Below are positions 38,153 through 45,790 of a stretch of DNA of 64,000 nucleotides, piece by piece. The position numbers and the translations under genes were made by a program. Source of the DNA: Kribbella sp. ALI-6-A (lineage in GTDB: Bacteria; Actinomycetota; Actinomycetes; Propionibacteriales; Kribbellaceae); the NCBI RefSeq assembly GCF_001984195.1, contig NZ_MTQN01000010.1, positions 868,001-932,000 on the forward strand. Reading direction: 5' to 3'. Every line of letters begins with the position of its first letter. Within the stretch, counting starts at the first letter, position 1. A model generated the notes under the pieces. It was not told the DNA's origin, did not search any database, and saw only the letters and a list, made by a program, of their open reading frames with translations.

Positions 38153-38183
38153 TTGACCCTCCGGTCACCGGAGGGTGCAGAGT
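38153..38183 (+). promoter_or_regulatory. MerR-type promoter with palindrome in a 19-bp spacer
   Basis: -35 TTGACC (38153-38158) and -10 CAGAGT (38178-38183) are separated by exactly 19 bp, the stretched spacing that MerR proteins correct. The spacer and -35 edge carry the perfect 9-3-9 dyad ACCCTCCGG-TCA-CCGGAGGGT (38156-38176). The transcript would begin at or next to the ATG at 38191, so the mRNA is likely leaderless. Confidence 0.75.
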
Positions 38184-38190
38184 TCTGACC

Positions 38191-39009
38191 ATGACGGCTT
38201 CGGTGACCATCGGCGAGTTCTCCCGGCTCACTCATCTGAGCGTGAAGACGCTGCACCACTACCACGACATCAACCTGCTGGCGCCCGCGCTCGTCGACCC
38301 CAGCTCGGGCTACCGCCGGTACGAGATCACGCAGGTGCCGACCGCCCAGCTGATCCGCCGGCTGCGCGAACTCCGGATGCCGTTGGCGCAGGTCCGCGAG
38401 GTGATCGAAGCCCCCGACGTCTCGTCGCGCGACCAGGCTCTGCGCCTTCATCTCGACCAGATGGAACGCGAGCTGATCCACACCCAGCAGGTCGTCACGT
38501 CCCTGCGCTCGATGCTCACGCTCGCGCCCACCGAACTCCCGGTCGAGTACCGCTTCGTCCCCGCGTTCCGCGCGTACGCCGTCCGCGATCGGGTCAGTCG
38601 TGACGACATCAACGCCTGGTGCGGGACCGCCTTCGCCCGACTCGGCGGCCTGGCCGGCCGATACGGGATCACAGCCGTGGCCGGCGCGACGTACAGCGAC
38701 GAGTTCTTCGCCGACGACGCCGGCGAGGTGACCGCCTTCCTGCCCGTCGATCTCGGCCAGCCGGCCGACGACACCGTCGAGCTGCTCGACTTCCCGGCCG
38801 GCTTCTTCGCCGTCGCGTTGCACCACGGGCCGTTCGAGGATCTCGACCGCACCTACGGCGCCCTCGGCAGCCATGTCGCCGAGTTCTGCGAGATCGCCTC
38901 CGGGCCGGTCCGCGAGCTGTACGTCGTCGGCCCGGGCGACACCACCGATCCGAACACTCTCCAGACCGAGATCTGCTGGCCGATCCAGCAGATCCCCACG
39001 AAAGGCTGA
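38191..39009 (+). CDS. MerR-family regulator with GyrI-like effector-binding domain
   Basis: 272 residues. The N-terminal winged helix TIGEFSRLTHLSVKTLHHYH and dimerisation coiled coil (about 75-115) are followed by a C-terminal GyrI/BltR-type drug-binding domain of about 150 residues (VEYRFVPAFRAYAV, FPAGFFAVALHHGPFEDL, ELYVVGPGDT, TEICWPIQ). It probably senses a lipophilic or cationic compound and activates its own promoter and the VOC gene 3 bp downstream. Confidence 0.9.
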   Translation: MTASVTIGEFSRLTHLSVKTLHHYHDINLLAPALVDPSSGYRRYEITQVPTAQLIRRLRELRMPLAQVREVIEAPDVSSRDQALRLHLDQMERELIHTQQVVTSLRSMLTLAPTELPVEYRFVPAFRAYAVRDRVSRDDINAWCGTAFARLGGLAGRYGITAVAGATYSDEFFADDAGEVTAFLPVDLGQPADDTVELLDFPAGFFAVALHHGPFEDLDRTYGALGSHVAEFCEIASGPVRELYVVGPGDTTDPNTLQTEICWPIQQIPTKG

Positions 39010-39012
39010 ACG

Positions 39013-39366
39013 ATGTCCGTCACCCTCGAGCAGATCGCCGTCGACTGCGCCGACGCCCTGGCCCTGGCCACCTTCTGGGCGCAGGTGCTGGAGACCGAAG
39101 TCGATGCCGGAGGCAACCAGTACGCCGCGACCGTCAACAAGGCCGGCGGTGGGCCGGCGATGATGTTCCTCAAGGTCCCCGAGCAGCCGTCGGAGGTCAA
39201 GAACAGCTTTCACCTCGACCTGTCCAGCTCCAACTGGGCCGCCGAGGTCGACCGGCTGGTCGCGCTCGGCGCCAAGCGGCAGGGCGAGTTCTCCGAGTAC
39301 GGCGTGCACTGGATCACGCTGACCGACCCCGAGGGCAACGTCTTCGACCTCGCCGAGGCGCACTGA
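39013..39366 (+). CDS. VOC-superfamily (glyoxalase/bleomycin-resistance-like) protein
   Basis: 117 residues, two beta-alpha-beta-beta-beta modules: QIAVDCADALALATFWAQVL at the start and ITLTDPEGNVFDLAEAH at the end with a metal-ligand Glu. It is co-transcribed with the MerR gene (3-bp gap). It may bind or modify the compound sensed by that regulator. The reaction is not known. Confidence 0.82.
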   Translation: MSVTLEQIAVDCADALALATFWAQVLETEVDAGGNQYAATVNKAGGGPAMMFLKVPEQPSEVKNSFHLDLSSSNWAAEVDRLVALGAKRQGEFSEYGVHWITLTDPEGNVFDLAEAH

Positions 39367-39399
39367 TCCCGCCCCCGGATCGGGGAGGCGGCGACCGGC

Positions 39400-39705
39400 T
39401 CAGTCCATCCGGTCGAGATGCGCCTCGAGCGCGTCCAGCCGGCCGCGCCAGAGGTCGCGATACGGCTCCAGCCAGGCGTCGATCTCGGCCAGCGGCGCCG
39501 GCCGGAGGCGGTACCACCGGCGCTGCGCGTCCTGCCGGACCTCCACCAGCCCGGCGTCCCGCAGGACCTTCAGGTGCTTCGACACCGCGGGCTGACTCAG
39601 GTCGAGCGCGTCCACCAGCTCGCCCACCGGCCGTTCGCCGTCCCGCAACAGGTCGAGGATCTCCCGCCGCCGCGGTTCCGCGAGCACCTCGAACGTAGTT
39701 GCCAT
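39400..39705 (-). CDS. ArsR-family HTH regulator
   Basis: 101 residues. The winged helix is clear: FEVLAEPRRREILDLLRDGE, VGELVDALDLSQPAVSKHLK, LRDAGLVEVRQDAQRRWYRL. No metal-binding CxC motif, so it belongs to the general repressor branch often paired with SRPBCC/AHSA1 proteins, although no such partner is adjacent. ATG 39705 has no Shine-Dalgarno but TTATAT lies a few bases upstream, so a leaderless transcript is likely. Confidence 0.85.
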   Translation of the reverse strand: MATTFEVLAEPRRREILDLLRDGERPVGELVDALDLSQPAVSKHLKVLRDAGLVEVRQDAQRRWYRLRPAPLAEIDAWLEPYRDLWRGRLDALEAHLDRMD

Positions 39706-39771
39706 ATGAGGAATATAACCCGGCCGCGCTGGTCGCGCTCGCGAACCGGACGCCTGAACCGCCGACCAGGT

Positions 39772-39871
39772 CGACCTGCACCACCGACCAACCGGCCCGC
39801 GGAGCGCCCACTCACGCGGGGACGCATCGGCCCAGAGGGCTGCCGATGAGGTTGGTCGGTGGTGCAGGTCG
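39772..39871. repeat. 22-bp perfect inverted repeat enclosing two hairpins (three-way junction)
   Basis: The 22 bases at 39772-39793 (CGACCTGCACC...) are the exact complement of 39850-39871. Inside, CCCGCG (39796-39801) pairs with CGCGGG (39815-39820), and CATCGGC (39825-39831) pairs with GCCGATG (39842-39848). Only 1-4 bases stay unpaired at each junction, so nearly the whole 100 bp folds. It could act as a structured RNA, a cruciform or protein-recognition element, or the relic of a small palindromic mobile element. Confidence 0.7.
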
Positions 39872-39891
39872 GCTCTGCCGTCGGGTCGCGT

Positions 39892-39986
39892 ACGTGCAGC
39901 ACTCATCAACTACGTGCGGAGCGCGGGATCGGATCGGCCGCACGCCTGGGCGAGCGGGCGGTGACGGCTTGGTGAGTGCTGCACGT
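39892..39986. repeat. 14-bp perfect inverted repeat with inner hairpin
   Basis: ACGTGCAGCACTCA (39892-39905) is the exact complement of TGAGTGCTGCACGT (39973-39986). Within it CGTGCGG (39913-39919) pairs with CCGCACG (39938-39944). It begins 20 bp after the first element and repeats its design with different sequence. Confidence 0.65.
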
Positions 39987-40019
39987 CCGCCATGGTGTTC
40001 AAGGCCCGCACCGCTCAAC

Positions 40020-40952
40020 TTAAGTGAGCAGGGCGACGTATCGACGGTCGTTCAACAGGTTGGCGGTGAGCGGTACGCCGGAGTCGCGGCCGAACGGGTC
40101 GGCGTCGTGGGCGTTGCCGATCAGTAGGGCGTGGACGGCGCGGTAGACGAGGAGCTCGTCTGTCGAATATCCCAAGCGGGCAGCGAGGGCGGCGTCGAAG
40201 TCGGCCTCGATGCTGCGGGTGTCCGGTGACCAGAGCGCGTAGAGTGCCGCCGCGCTCGCGCCGTCGAAGGCCGGATCGCCGGCCATGCTCAGCAGGCCGA
40301 AGTCGAGCACGCTGACCGGCCGGAGCTGCTCGTCGACGAGGATGTTGCCGGCGGTGACGTCGCCGTGCACGAGCCGGTGACCGTTCTCGGGCTCGATCTG
40401 CCGAAGAAGCTGCTGCAGGCAATCGAACTTGGTCTCGAACTTGTCGACGACCTGGTCCAGCTGGTCGCCGTACGTCGCGACCCGGCGCGCGAGCAGGCCG
40501 GAGAGTGCGTCCGTCCAGGACTGCTCGGCGCGGCGGAACGGCTCGGTTTCGTCGAGCACGGTCATAGCAAAGAGCGCGGGTGACGCCTGAACGGTCGCGA
40601 GCTCGGCGAGTACATCGATCACGCAGTCGCGGGCGGCGGGCCAGGTGGGGGTGTCGAAGGCGGGAGCCACTTCGTGCAGTGGCCGGCCCGGCAATTCTGC
40701 CTCGATGGTGACCAGCCAGCGCGAGCCTTCGTGGATCTCGAGGATCTCCGGGGTGTGGAAGGGAAGCCGTAGGCCGGCGTACAGGGTCTGGAGGCGTTCG
40801 AGTTCGGTGCGGGGTGAGTGGAACCAGACCTTTGCGACCCGGTGATCGCTGAGGCGGAAGACGGCGCCCTGCATGCCGATCGCGAGTAGTTCGGGGTCCT
40901 CGTGGCCGAGGGTGCGGACGTGCTCGGGAATGGCGTCGTTGGTGTACTGCAC
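40020..40952 (-). CDS. Aminoglycoside phosphotransferase (APH)-like kinase
   Basis: 310 residues with a protein-kinase-like fold. ATP lysine lies in HRVAKVWF, catalytic loop is LVHGDVTAGNILVD (HGDxxxxN) and the metal-binding motif is VSVLDFGLLS. The start is GTG 40952. APH relatives phosphorylate aminoglycosides, macrolides, choline, homoserine or fructosamines, and no neighbour here specifies the substrate. It is a single-gene unit 45 bp downstream of the TetR gene on the same strand, so it may be read through from that promoter. Confidence 0.82.
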   Translation of the reverse strand: MQYTNDAIPEHVRTLGHEDPELLAIGMQGAVFRLSDHRVAKVWFHSPRTELERLQTLYAGLRLPFHTPEILEIHEGSRWLVTIEAELPGRPLHEVAPAFDTPTWPAARDCVIDVLAELATVQASPALFAMTVLDETEPFRRAEQSWTDALSGLLARRVATYGDQLDQVVDKFETKFDCLQQLLRQIEPENGHRLVHGDVTAGNILVDEQLRPVSVLDFGLLSMAGDPAFDGASAAALYALWSPDTRSIEADFDAALAARLGYSTDELLVYRAVHALLIGNAHDADPFGRDSGVPLTANLLNDRRYVALLT

Positions 40953-40997
40953 GCGCCTGACCCTAAGTGGACACGGCTCGTCGTGCGCAGTGGGTTT

Positions 40998-41582
40998 TCA
41001 GGTGAAGTCGGCCGGGAAGGTCGCGGCCAGGGCTTCTCGGATGAGAGTGGGGAGATCCTGCCGGCCGTCGGAGCGGGCCCAGTGGACCAGGGCGATGTGG
41101 GTGGCGCCGAGGCAGGCGCCGGAGATGGCGCGGGTGTGGAACTCCTGGTCGGGGTCCGGGTCGTCGCCGCAGAGAGCGGTGACGATCGCGTCCTGGGTGG
41201 CGTACTGGTTGTCGAGGTGCCGGGCGCGGAGTGCTGGGACGTCGACCATGAGTTGGAGGCGCGCGAGCAGCAGGGCTCGGTGGTCGGGGGCGGTGGCAGC
41301 GGTTGCGGTTTCGATCAGCGCCTGGCCGATCCGGCGTGCGAGGGGATCGTCGGCAGGGCTGTTCATGAGGGCGTCGAGACTGACCGGCGCGTACTCGTCC
41401 CAGATGACCAGGTCCTCCTTGGTGGGGAAGTGCCGGTACACGGTCATCGCGGAGACGCCGGCCGCTTCGGCGATCGCGTTCATCGTGGTCGCGTCGTAGC
41501 CGTTGCGCTGGAACAACCGGATCGCTTGGCGCTGCAGCGTCTGCCGGGTCTCGATCTTGCGGCGTTCGCGAAGGCTTGACAT
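40998..41582 (-). CDS. TetR-family regulator
   Basis: 194 residues. N-terminal HTH: TLQRQAIRLFQRNGYDATTM, AIAEAAGVSAMTVYRHFPTK, EDLVIWDEY. The remainder is a helical ligand domain. It is divergent from the SDR gene at 41631. GATACT (complement of 41593-41598) can serve as -10, giving a very short leader. It probably represses both genes via the GTGGTAG/CTACCAC dyad. Confidence 0.87.
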   Translation of the reverse strand: MSSLRERRKIETRQTLQRQAIRLFQRNGYDATTMNAIAEAAGVSAMTVYRHFPTKEDLVIWDEYAPVSLDALMNSPADDPLARRIGQALIETATAATAPDHRALLLARLQLMVDVPALRARHLDNQYATQDAIVTALCGDDPDPDQEFHTRAISGACLGATHIALVHWARSDGRQDLPTLIREALAATFPADFT

Positions 41583-41617
41583 GTGGTAGACAGTATCAAA
41601 GTGTTAGTAACTACCAC
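41583..41617. promoter_or_regulatory. Operator candidate between TetR and SDR genes
   Basis: GTGGTAG (41583-41589) and CTACCAC (41611-41617) are perfect inverted arms around an AT-rich 21-bp centre that holds the -10-like boxes of both divergent genes (GATACT on minus, TAGTAA on plus). Occupation would block both. Confidence 0.55.
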
Positions 41618-41630
41618 CTAAGGGGTTGTG

Positions 41631-42404
41631 ATGAACAAGAAGATCGCGCTGGTGACCGGGGCGTCGCGGGGAATCGGGCGAGCGGTGGCGGAGCGACTGG
41701 CGGCCGACGGGCTGCAGGTCGTCGTGCACTACAACGGCCACGAGGCGGACGCGAAGGAGACGGTGGCTCGGATCGAGCGAAGCGGCGGTACGGCGGTCGC
41801 CGTGCAGGCCGAGCTCGGTGATGAGCAGGGAGTGCGGAAGCTGGTCGATGCTGTGCGGGAGTACGCCGGGCGGCTCGACGTGCTGGTGAACAACGCGGCG
41901 GCACTACCGGCGGGGCCGATGGCGACGGATACGCCGGAGCAGTTCGACCGGTTGTTCGCGGTGAACGTGAGGGCGCCGTACTTCCTCGTCCAGCAGTTGT
42001 TGCCGTTGATGGGGGAGGGCGGGCGAATCGTGAACGTGACGTCGGTGGCGACCCGGATGGCCAATCCCACGCAGACCTCGTTCGCGATGGCGAAAGGTGC
42101 GCTCGAGGTGATGACGCGGACGCTCGCACAGGAGCTCGGTGGTCGGGGCATCACCGTCAACGCCGTCGCGCCCGGCGCCACTCGGACCGAGGTGAACGCT
42201 GAGGCCTTCACCGGTCTGGAGCAATTCATCACCGGCCTTACTGCGCTCGGCCGGCTCGGCACCGCGGAGGATGTCGCCGAGGTGATCGCCTGGCTCGCCT
42301 CCGATCAGGCGCGGTGGGTCACCGGTCAGGTCGTCGACGCGAGTGGTGGGCTGCACCTGGGGCCCGCGGTCAGCGCGGAGGCGACGCCGGCCACCGTCAA
42401 CTAG
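41631..42404 (+). CDS. SDR-family protein with Phe in place of the catalytic Tyr
   Basis: 257 residues. Cofactor motif TGASRGIG (10-16 region), NNAA (87-90), catalytic-type Ser138 in NVTSVA and Lys155 are present. The position 13 residues after the Ser, normally Tyr, is Phe151 (TSFAMAKG; codon TTC). This should abolish or greatly weaken the usual proton transfer, so the protein may use another acid, or act as a binding or regulatory SDR. ATG 41631 with AAGGGG upstream is chosen over GTG 41628. The stop shares CTAG with the convergent response regulator. Confidence 0.85.
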   Translation: MNKKIALVTGASRGIGRAVAERLAADGLQVVVHYNGHEADAKETVARIERSGGTAVAVQAELGDEQGVRKLVDAVREYAGRLDVLVNNAAALPAGPMATDTPEQFDRLFAVNVRAPYFLVQQLLPLMGEGGRIVNVTSVATRMANPTQTSFAMAKGALEVMTRTLAQELGGRGITVNAVAPGATRTEVNAEAFTGLEQFITGLTALGRLGTAEDVAEVIAWLASDQARWVTGQVVDASGGLHLGPAVSAEATPATVN

Positions 42405-43060
42405 TTGGTCAGGTAGGTCGCGATGGCGAGGCTGCGGCGGTTGTAGCCGGGGTCATCGGGCAGGCTGAGTTTGTCGAAGATCGACCAGACGTGCTTCTCG
42501 ACGGCGCTCTGGGAGATGTACAGCTTCTCGGCGATGCCGCGGTTGTTGTGGCCCTCGGCCATCTTGGCGAGCACGTCGTGCTCGCGCGGGGTGAGTTTGC
42601 TGAGCGGGTCGGTGTGGGTGGTGCGGGCGAGTAGTTGGCGTACCACGTCGGGGTCGAAGGCGACACCACCGGCGCCGACTCGCTCGAGCGCTTCGAGGAA
42701 CTCCTCGACGCGCATCACCCGGTCCTTGAGCAGGTAGCCGAAACCTTCCTGACCGGAGGTGATCAGCTGGGTGGCGTACGACTTCTCGACGTACTGCGAC
42801 AGCACCAGGACGCCGACCGTCGGCCACTCGGTGCGGATGGTCAGCGCGGCGCGCAGGCCTTCGTCGGTGTGCGTCGGCGGCATCCGGACGTCGACCACGA
42901 CGACGTCCGGCGCGGAACCGGCGTCGGCGGCGGCGCGCACGGCGGCCACCAGTGCGTCGCCGTCGCCGACCGCGGCCGGGACCTCGTGGCCCTCCTCCTC
43001 GAGCAGCAGGACCAGGCCCGTGCGGAGCAGGGTGGCGTCTTCGGCGAGCATCACTCGCAT
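42401..43060 (-). CDS. NarL/LuxR-family response regulator
   Basis: 219 residues. REC domain has acidic D8, phospho-acceptor D57 in VVVVDVRMPP and Lys in YLLKDRV. A GerE-type HTH follows: LTPREHDVLAKMAEGHNNRG, IAEKLYISQSAVEKHV. It overlaps the kinase gene by 10 bp and is certainly its partner. Its stop TAG and that of the convergent SDR share the palindrome CTAG (42401-42404). Confidence 0.93.
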   Translation of the reverse strand: MRVMLAEDATLLRTGLVLLLEEEGHEVPAAVGDGDALVAAVRAAADAGSAPDVVVVDVRMPPTHTDEGLRAALTIRTEWPTVGVLVLSQYVEKSYATQLITSGQEGFGYLLKDRVMRVEEFLEALERVGAGGVAFDPDVVRQLLARTTHTDPLSKLTPREHDVLAKMAEGHNNRGIAEKLYISQSAVEKHVWSIFDKLSLPDDPGYNRRSLAIATYLTN

Positions 43061-44280
43061 GGCAGCTCCGCTCGGATCGTGGTGGGCCCGCCGGGCGGGC
43101 TGTCGATGGTGAACGTCCCGTCGTAGGCGGCGACCCGGCCGGCCAGGCCGGTCAGGCCTCGACCGGACGGATCGGCGCCGCCGCGCCCGTCGTCGGTCAC
43201 GGTGACGACGACCGAGGCCGGTTCGCTCGCCGGCGTGACACCCACGGCCACAGCGGGGACTGCCGCCTGGACGCTGATCCTGATCCGCTGCGCGCGCGAG
43301 TGTTTGGTGGCGTTGGTGAGGGCTTCGGAAATGACGAAGTAGACGGCGGTTTCTACCGCGGCCGGTGGACGCGTGGGCAGGTCGTAGGTCAACGTGACCG
43401 GGATGCTCGAGCGCTCGGCCAGCACGGCGACGACGTCGCGCAGCCCGAGTTGGTCGAGCACGGTGGGATAGACGCGCCAGGCGACGTCGCGCAGGTCGGC
43501 CAAGGCCTGCTCGGACTCCTCGTGGGCCTGACGGACCAGATCGGCGGCGCGGCCGGGGTCGCGCGAACGGCGGGCCCGGCTGAGCAGCAGGCCCAGCGCG
43601 ACCAGGCGTTGCTGGACGCCGTCGTGCAGGTCACGCTCGATCCGGCGGCGTTCGTCGTTCACCACCTGGACCACCTCGGCGCGGCTCAGGGTCAGCTCGG
43701 AGACCCGGCGGGCCAGCACGTCCTCGGCCGACGGGGTCAGATGGCGCCGGGCGAGCGCGACGTCGAGCTGGCTGACGCCGGCGATGCCCATCACGTTCAG
43801 GTAGAGCAGGACCAGGCCGGGCAGCGCGGCGACGGCGATCGTCTCGGTGCTGACCGCGCCGCCGTCCTCCTCGATGAAGCCCCAGGTGCCGCCGAAGATC
43901 CAGGCCGACAGCATCGAGCCGGCGACCACCAGCCCGAAGACGAGCAGCAGCAGGACCAGGCCGCCCAGAAAGCCGACCGGCCAGCGGCGGGCGAGGTAGC
44001 TGAACGCTTGGCGGTCGCCGTACGGGCCGAGGTCGTGCACGGCGTGGAAGCGGGCCAGCCGGCGCTGCTCCAGGGTCGCGAGTTGCCGCGCGCAACGATG
44101 CGTCCAGCCGATCACCGCCCGGCGTGAGCGCGGCACGGCCACCATCGGGATCAGGCCGAGCGCGACCACCAGCAGGAATCCGACCTCGACCAGCACCAGC
44201 ACGGCGCCGAGCGTGACGCCGGCCAGAGTGAGCAGGCTGCGCCCGATCAGCGTGCTGGAGCGTGCGTCGATGACCTGCAT
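43051..44280 (-). CDS. Membrane sensor histidine kinase (HisKA_3/NarX type)
   Basis: 409 residues. Hydrophobic segments at about 11-30, 31-50, 103-128 and 147-168 suggest four membrane helices with little extracellular part, the form typical of actinobacterial envelope-stress-like kinases. The dimerisation/phospho-acceptor helix reads NDERRRIERDLHDGVQQRL with H219. The ATPase domain has ALTNATKHS and VTDDGRGGAD, and GLTGLAGRVAAYDG. ATG 44280. It is divergent from dedA across a dyad at 44315-44347. Confidence 0.92.
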   Translation of the reverse strand: MQVIDARSSTLIGRSLLTLAGVTLGAVLVLVEVGFLLVVALGLIPMVAVPRSRRAVIGWTHRCARQLATLEQRRLARFHAVHDLGPYGDRQAFSYLARRWPVGFLGGLVLLLLVFGLVVAGSMLSAWIFGGTWGFIEEDGGAVSTETIAVAALPGLVLLYLNVMGIAGVSQLDVALARRHLTPSAEDVLARRVSELTLSRAEVVQVVNDERRRIERDLHDGVQQRLVALGLLLSRARRSRDPGRAADLVRQAHEESEQALADLRDVAWRVYPTVLDQLGLRDVVAVLAERSSIPVTLTYDLPTRPPAAVETAVYFVISEALTNATKHSRAQRIRISVQAAVPAVAVGVTPASEPASVVVTVTDDGRGGADPSGRGLTGLAGRVAAYDGTFTIDSPPGGPTTIRAELPCE

Positions 44281-44314
44281 GCAGCCAAGGCTAGTGGGCA
44301 CAGGAGCAGGGGAG

Positions 44315-44347
44315 ACTGTGGATTTCCACAGTTCTGTACTGTGGAAA
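44315..44347. promoter_or_regulatory. CTGTGGA operator dyad and direct repeat between kinase and DedA genes
   Basis: CTGTGGA-TT-TCCACAG (44316-44331) is a perfect 7-2-7 palindrome. The half ACTGTGGA recurs at 44338-44345, 23 bp downstream of the first. This suits binding by the adjacent NarL-type regulator upstream of its own operon or dedA. Confidence 0.6.
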
Positions 44348-44412
44348 CGCCGAGCAATTACGACGGTCGACCACAGGGCGCGAAGGGTGTTCGCGGACCT
44401 AGCGTCGACGCC

Positions 44413-45090
44413 ATGAACTCGACGAGCCAGGTGATGATGACCGCGCTGCAAGCACTGCAGGAGCCGACCGGTGGGGTGGCCGGGTGGGCCATCGACATGA
44501 TGGAGAAGCTGGGTGCCCCGGGCGCCGGCCTCGCGGTCGCGCTGGAGAATCTGTTCCCCCCGCTGCCCAGTGAGGTGATCCTGCCGCTGGCGGGGTTCGC
44601 CGCCAACCGCGGTGACCTCGGACTGGTCAGCGCGATCCTGTTCACGACGCTCGGCTCGGTCGTCGGCGCCCTCGCGCTGTACGGCGTCGGCGCCGTGCTC
44701 GGCCGCGACCGGACCAGGGCGCTGGCCGGCGCGCTCCCGCTGATGAAGGTCGAGGACGTCGACAAGGCCGAGCAGTGGTTCGCCAAGCACGGGCCGAAGG
44801 CGGTGCTGATCGGGCGGATGGTGCCGCTGGTGCGCAGCCTGATCTCGGTGCCGGCCGGGGTGGAGCGGATGTCGGTGCCGTTGTTCCTCGCACTGACCGC
44901 GGTCGGCAGCCTGGTGTGGAACTCCGCGCTGATCATCGCGGGCTACCTGCTCGGCGAGCAGTGGCACGTGGTCGAGTCGTCGGTCGGCGTCTTCCAGTAC
45001 GTCGTGATCGCCGCCGCGCTGGCCGCGGTGACCTGGTTCGTGGTTGTCAAGGTGAAGGCGAAACGTTCGAACTCTGAGAAAGTCAACTAG
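44413..45090 (+). CDS. DedA-family membrane protein
   Basis: 225 residues with four to five hydrophobic segments and the two re-entrant DedA signatures: ENLFPPLPSEVILPLAGFAA and GRMVPLVRSLISVPAGVERM. DedA proteins are linked to polyprenyl-phosphate or phospholipid flipping and envelope homeostasis. ATG 44413 is chosen over an upstream start at 44341, which lies inside the operator repeat. Divergence from an envelope-type two-component system may reflect control by it. Confidence 0.9.
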   Translation: MNSTSQVMMTALQALQEPTGGVAGWAIDMMEKLGAPGAGLAVALENLFPPLPSEVILPLAGFAANRGDLGLVSAILFTTLGSVVGALALYGVGAVLGRDRTRALAGALPLMKVEDVDKAEQWFAKHGPKAVLIGRMVPLVRSLISVPAGVERMSVPLFLALTAVGSLVWNSALIIAGYLLGEQWHVVESSVGVFQYVVIAAALAAVTWFVVVKVKAKRSNSEKVN

Positions 45091-45148
45091 TCAGCTCGAC
45101 TTTGGGTACGCTCGAGACCTCACTGCCGAACCGCTGGAGAGGTCCCCG

Positions 45149-45763
45149 ATGCCCTCAGTTGCTGTCGAACCACGCGTCGTTCCCGATCCGCCGGTCTGGC
45201 CGCAGTCGGTGGTCACGGTGGTCGGCAACCCGCGCGCCGGGTCCCGGACAGCGGCCGCGGCCGCGTCGGTCGCCGAGCTGCTCAGTTCCGAGCTCGGTAC
45301 GCCGTACCGGTTGGACGAGCTGGTCGACCTGGTGACCTTCGCGCCGGCGATCTTCCAGGGGGACGCGGCCGTCGGGGCCGAGCGGGCAGCGCTGGAGAGT
45401 GCGATCGATCTGGTGTCGTCGGCGTCGCTGGTGGTGATCGCGACGCCGGTCTACAAGGGCAGCTACACGGGGTTGCTGAAGAGCTTTCTCGACGTGCTGC
45501 GGCCGGGGGCTCTGGCGGGGGCCGTGGTCGTGCCGGTGACGGTGTCGGCGGCGCCTTCGCACAAGTTGCTCGCCGATCAGCATCTGCGGCCGGTGCTCGC
45601 GGAATTGGGGGCGAGCGTGCCGGTGCCCGGGGTGATCCTCGAGGAGCGTGATCTCGAGGATCTTCAAGTGGTGCTGTCGCCGTGGCTGCGGCAGAACGCG
45701 GGCATCGTCCAGGCGACCACCATCGCCTTGCAACCGGTCGCGGAACCGACGCCGGCGCAGTAG
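45149..45763 (+). CDS. NAD(P)H-dependent FMN reductase (SsuE/MsuE-like)
   Basis: 204 residues of flavodoxin-like fold. FMN phosphate loop is VVGNPRAGSRT, then LVVIATPVYKGSYTGLLKSF for dimer and flavin contacts. It probably supplies reduced FMN to a two-component monooxygenase, for example for sulfonate use, but no monooxygenase gene is in the window. ATG has GGAGAGG upstream. Confidence 0.85.
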   Translation: MPSVAVEPRVVPDPPVWPQSVVTVVGNPRAGSRTAAAAASVAELLSSELGTPYRLDELVDLVTFAPAIFQGDAAVGAERAALESAIDLVSSASLVVIATPVYKGSYTGLLKSFLDVLRPGALAGAVVVPVTVSAAPSHKLLADQHLRPVLAELGASVPVPGVILEERDLEDLQVVLSPWLRQNAGIVQATTIALQPVAEPTPAQ

Positions 45764-45790
45764 TCGCCCCGGGCTCAGCCGCCGGCGGCC

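Larger units (their letters stand above)
39706..40019. other. 314-bp intergenic region made largely of inverted repeats
   Basis: No protein-coding frame is credible here. The region contains a palindrome CAGGTCGACCTG (39767-39778), a 100-bp three-way-junction-like element (39772-39871) and a second stem-loop element (39892-39986), listed separately. Confidence 0.6.
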
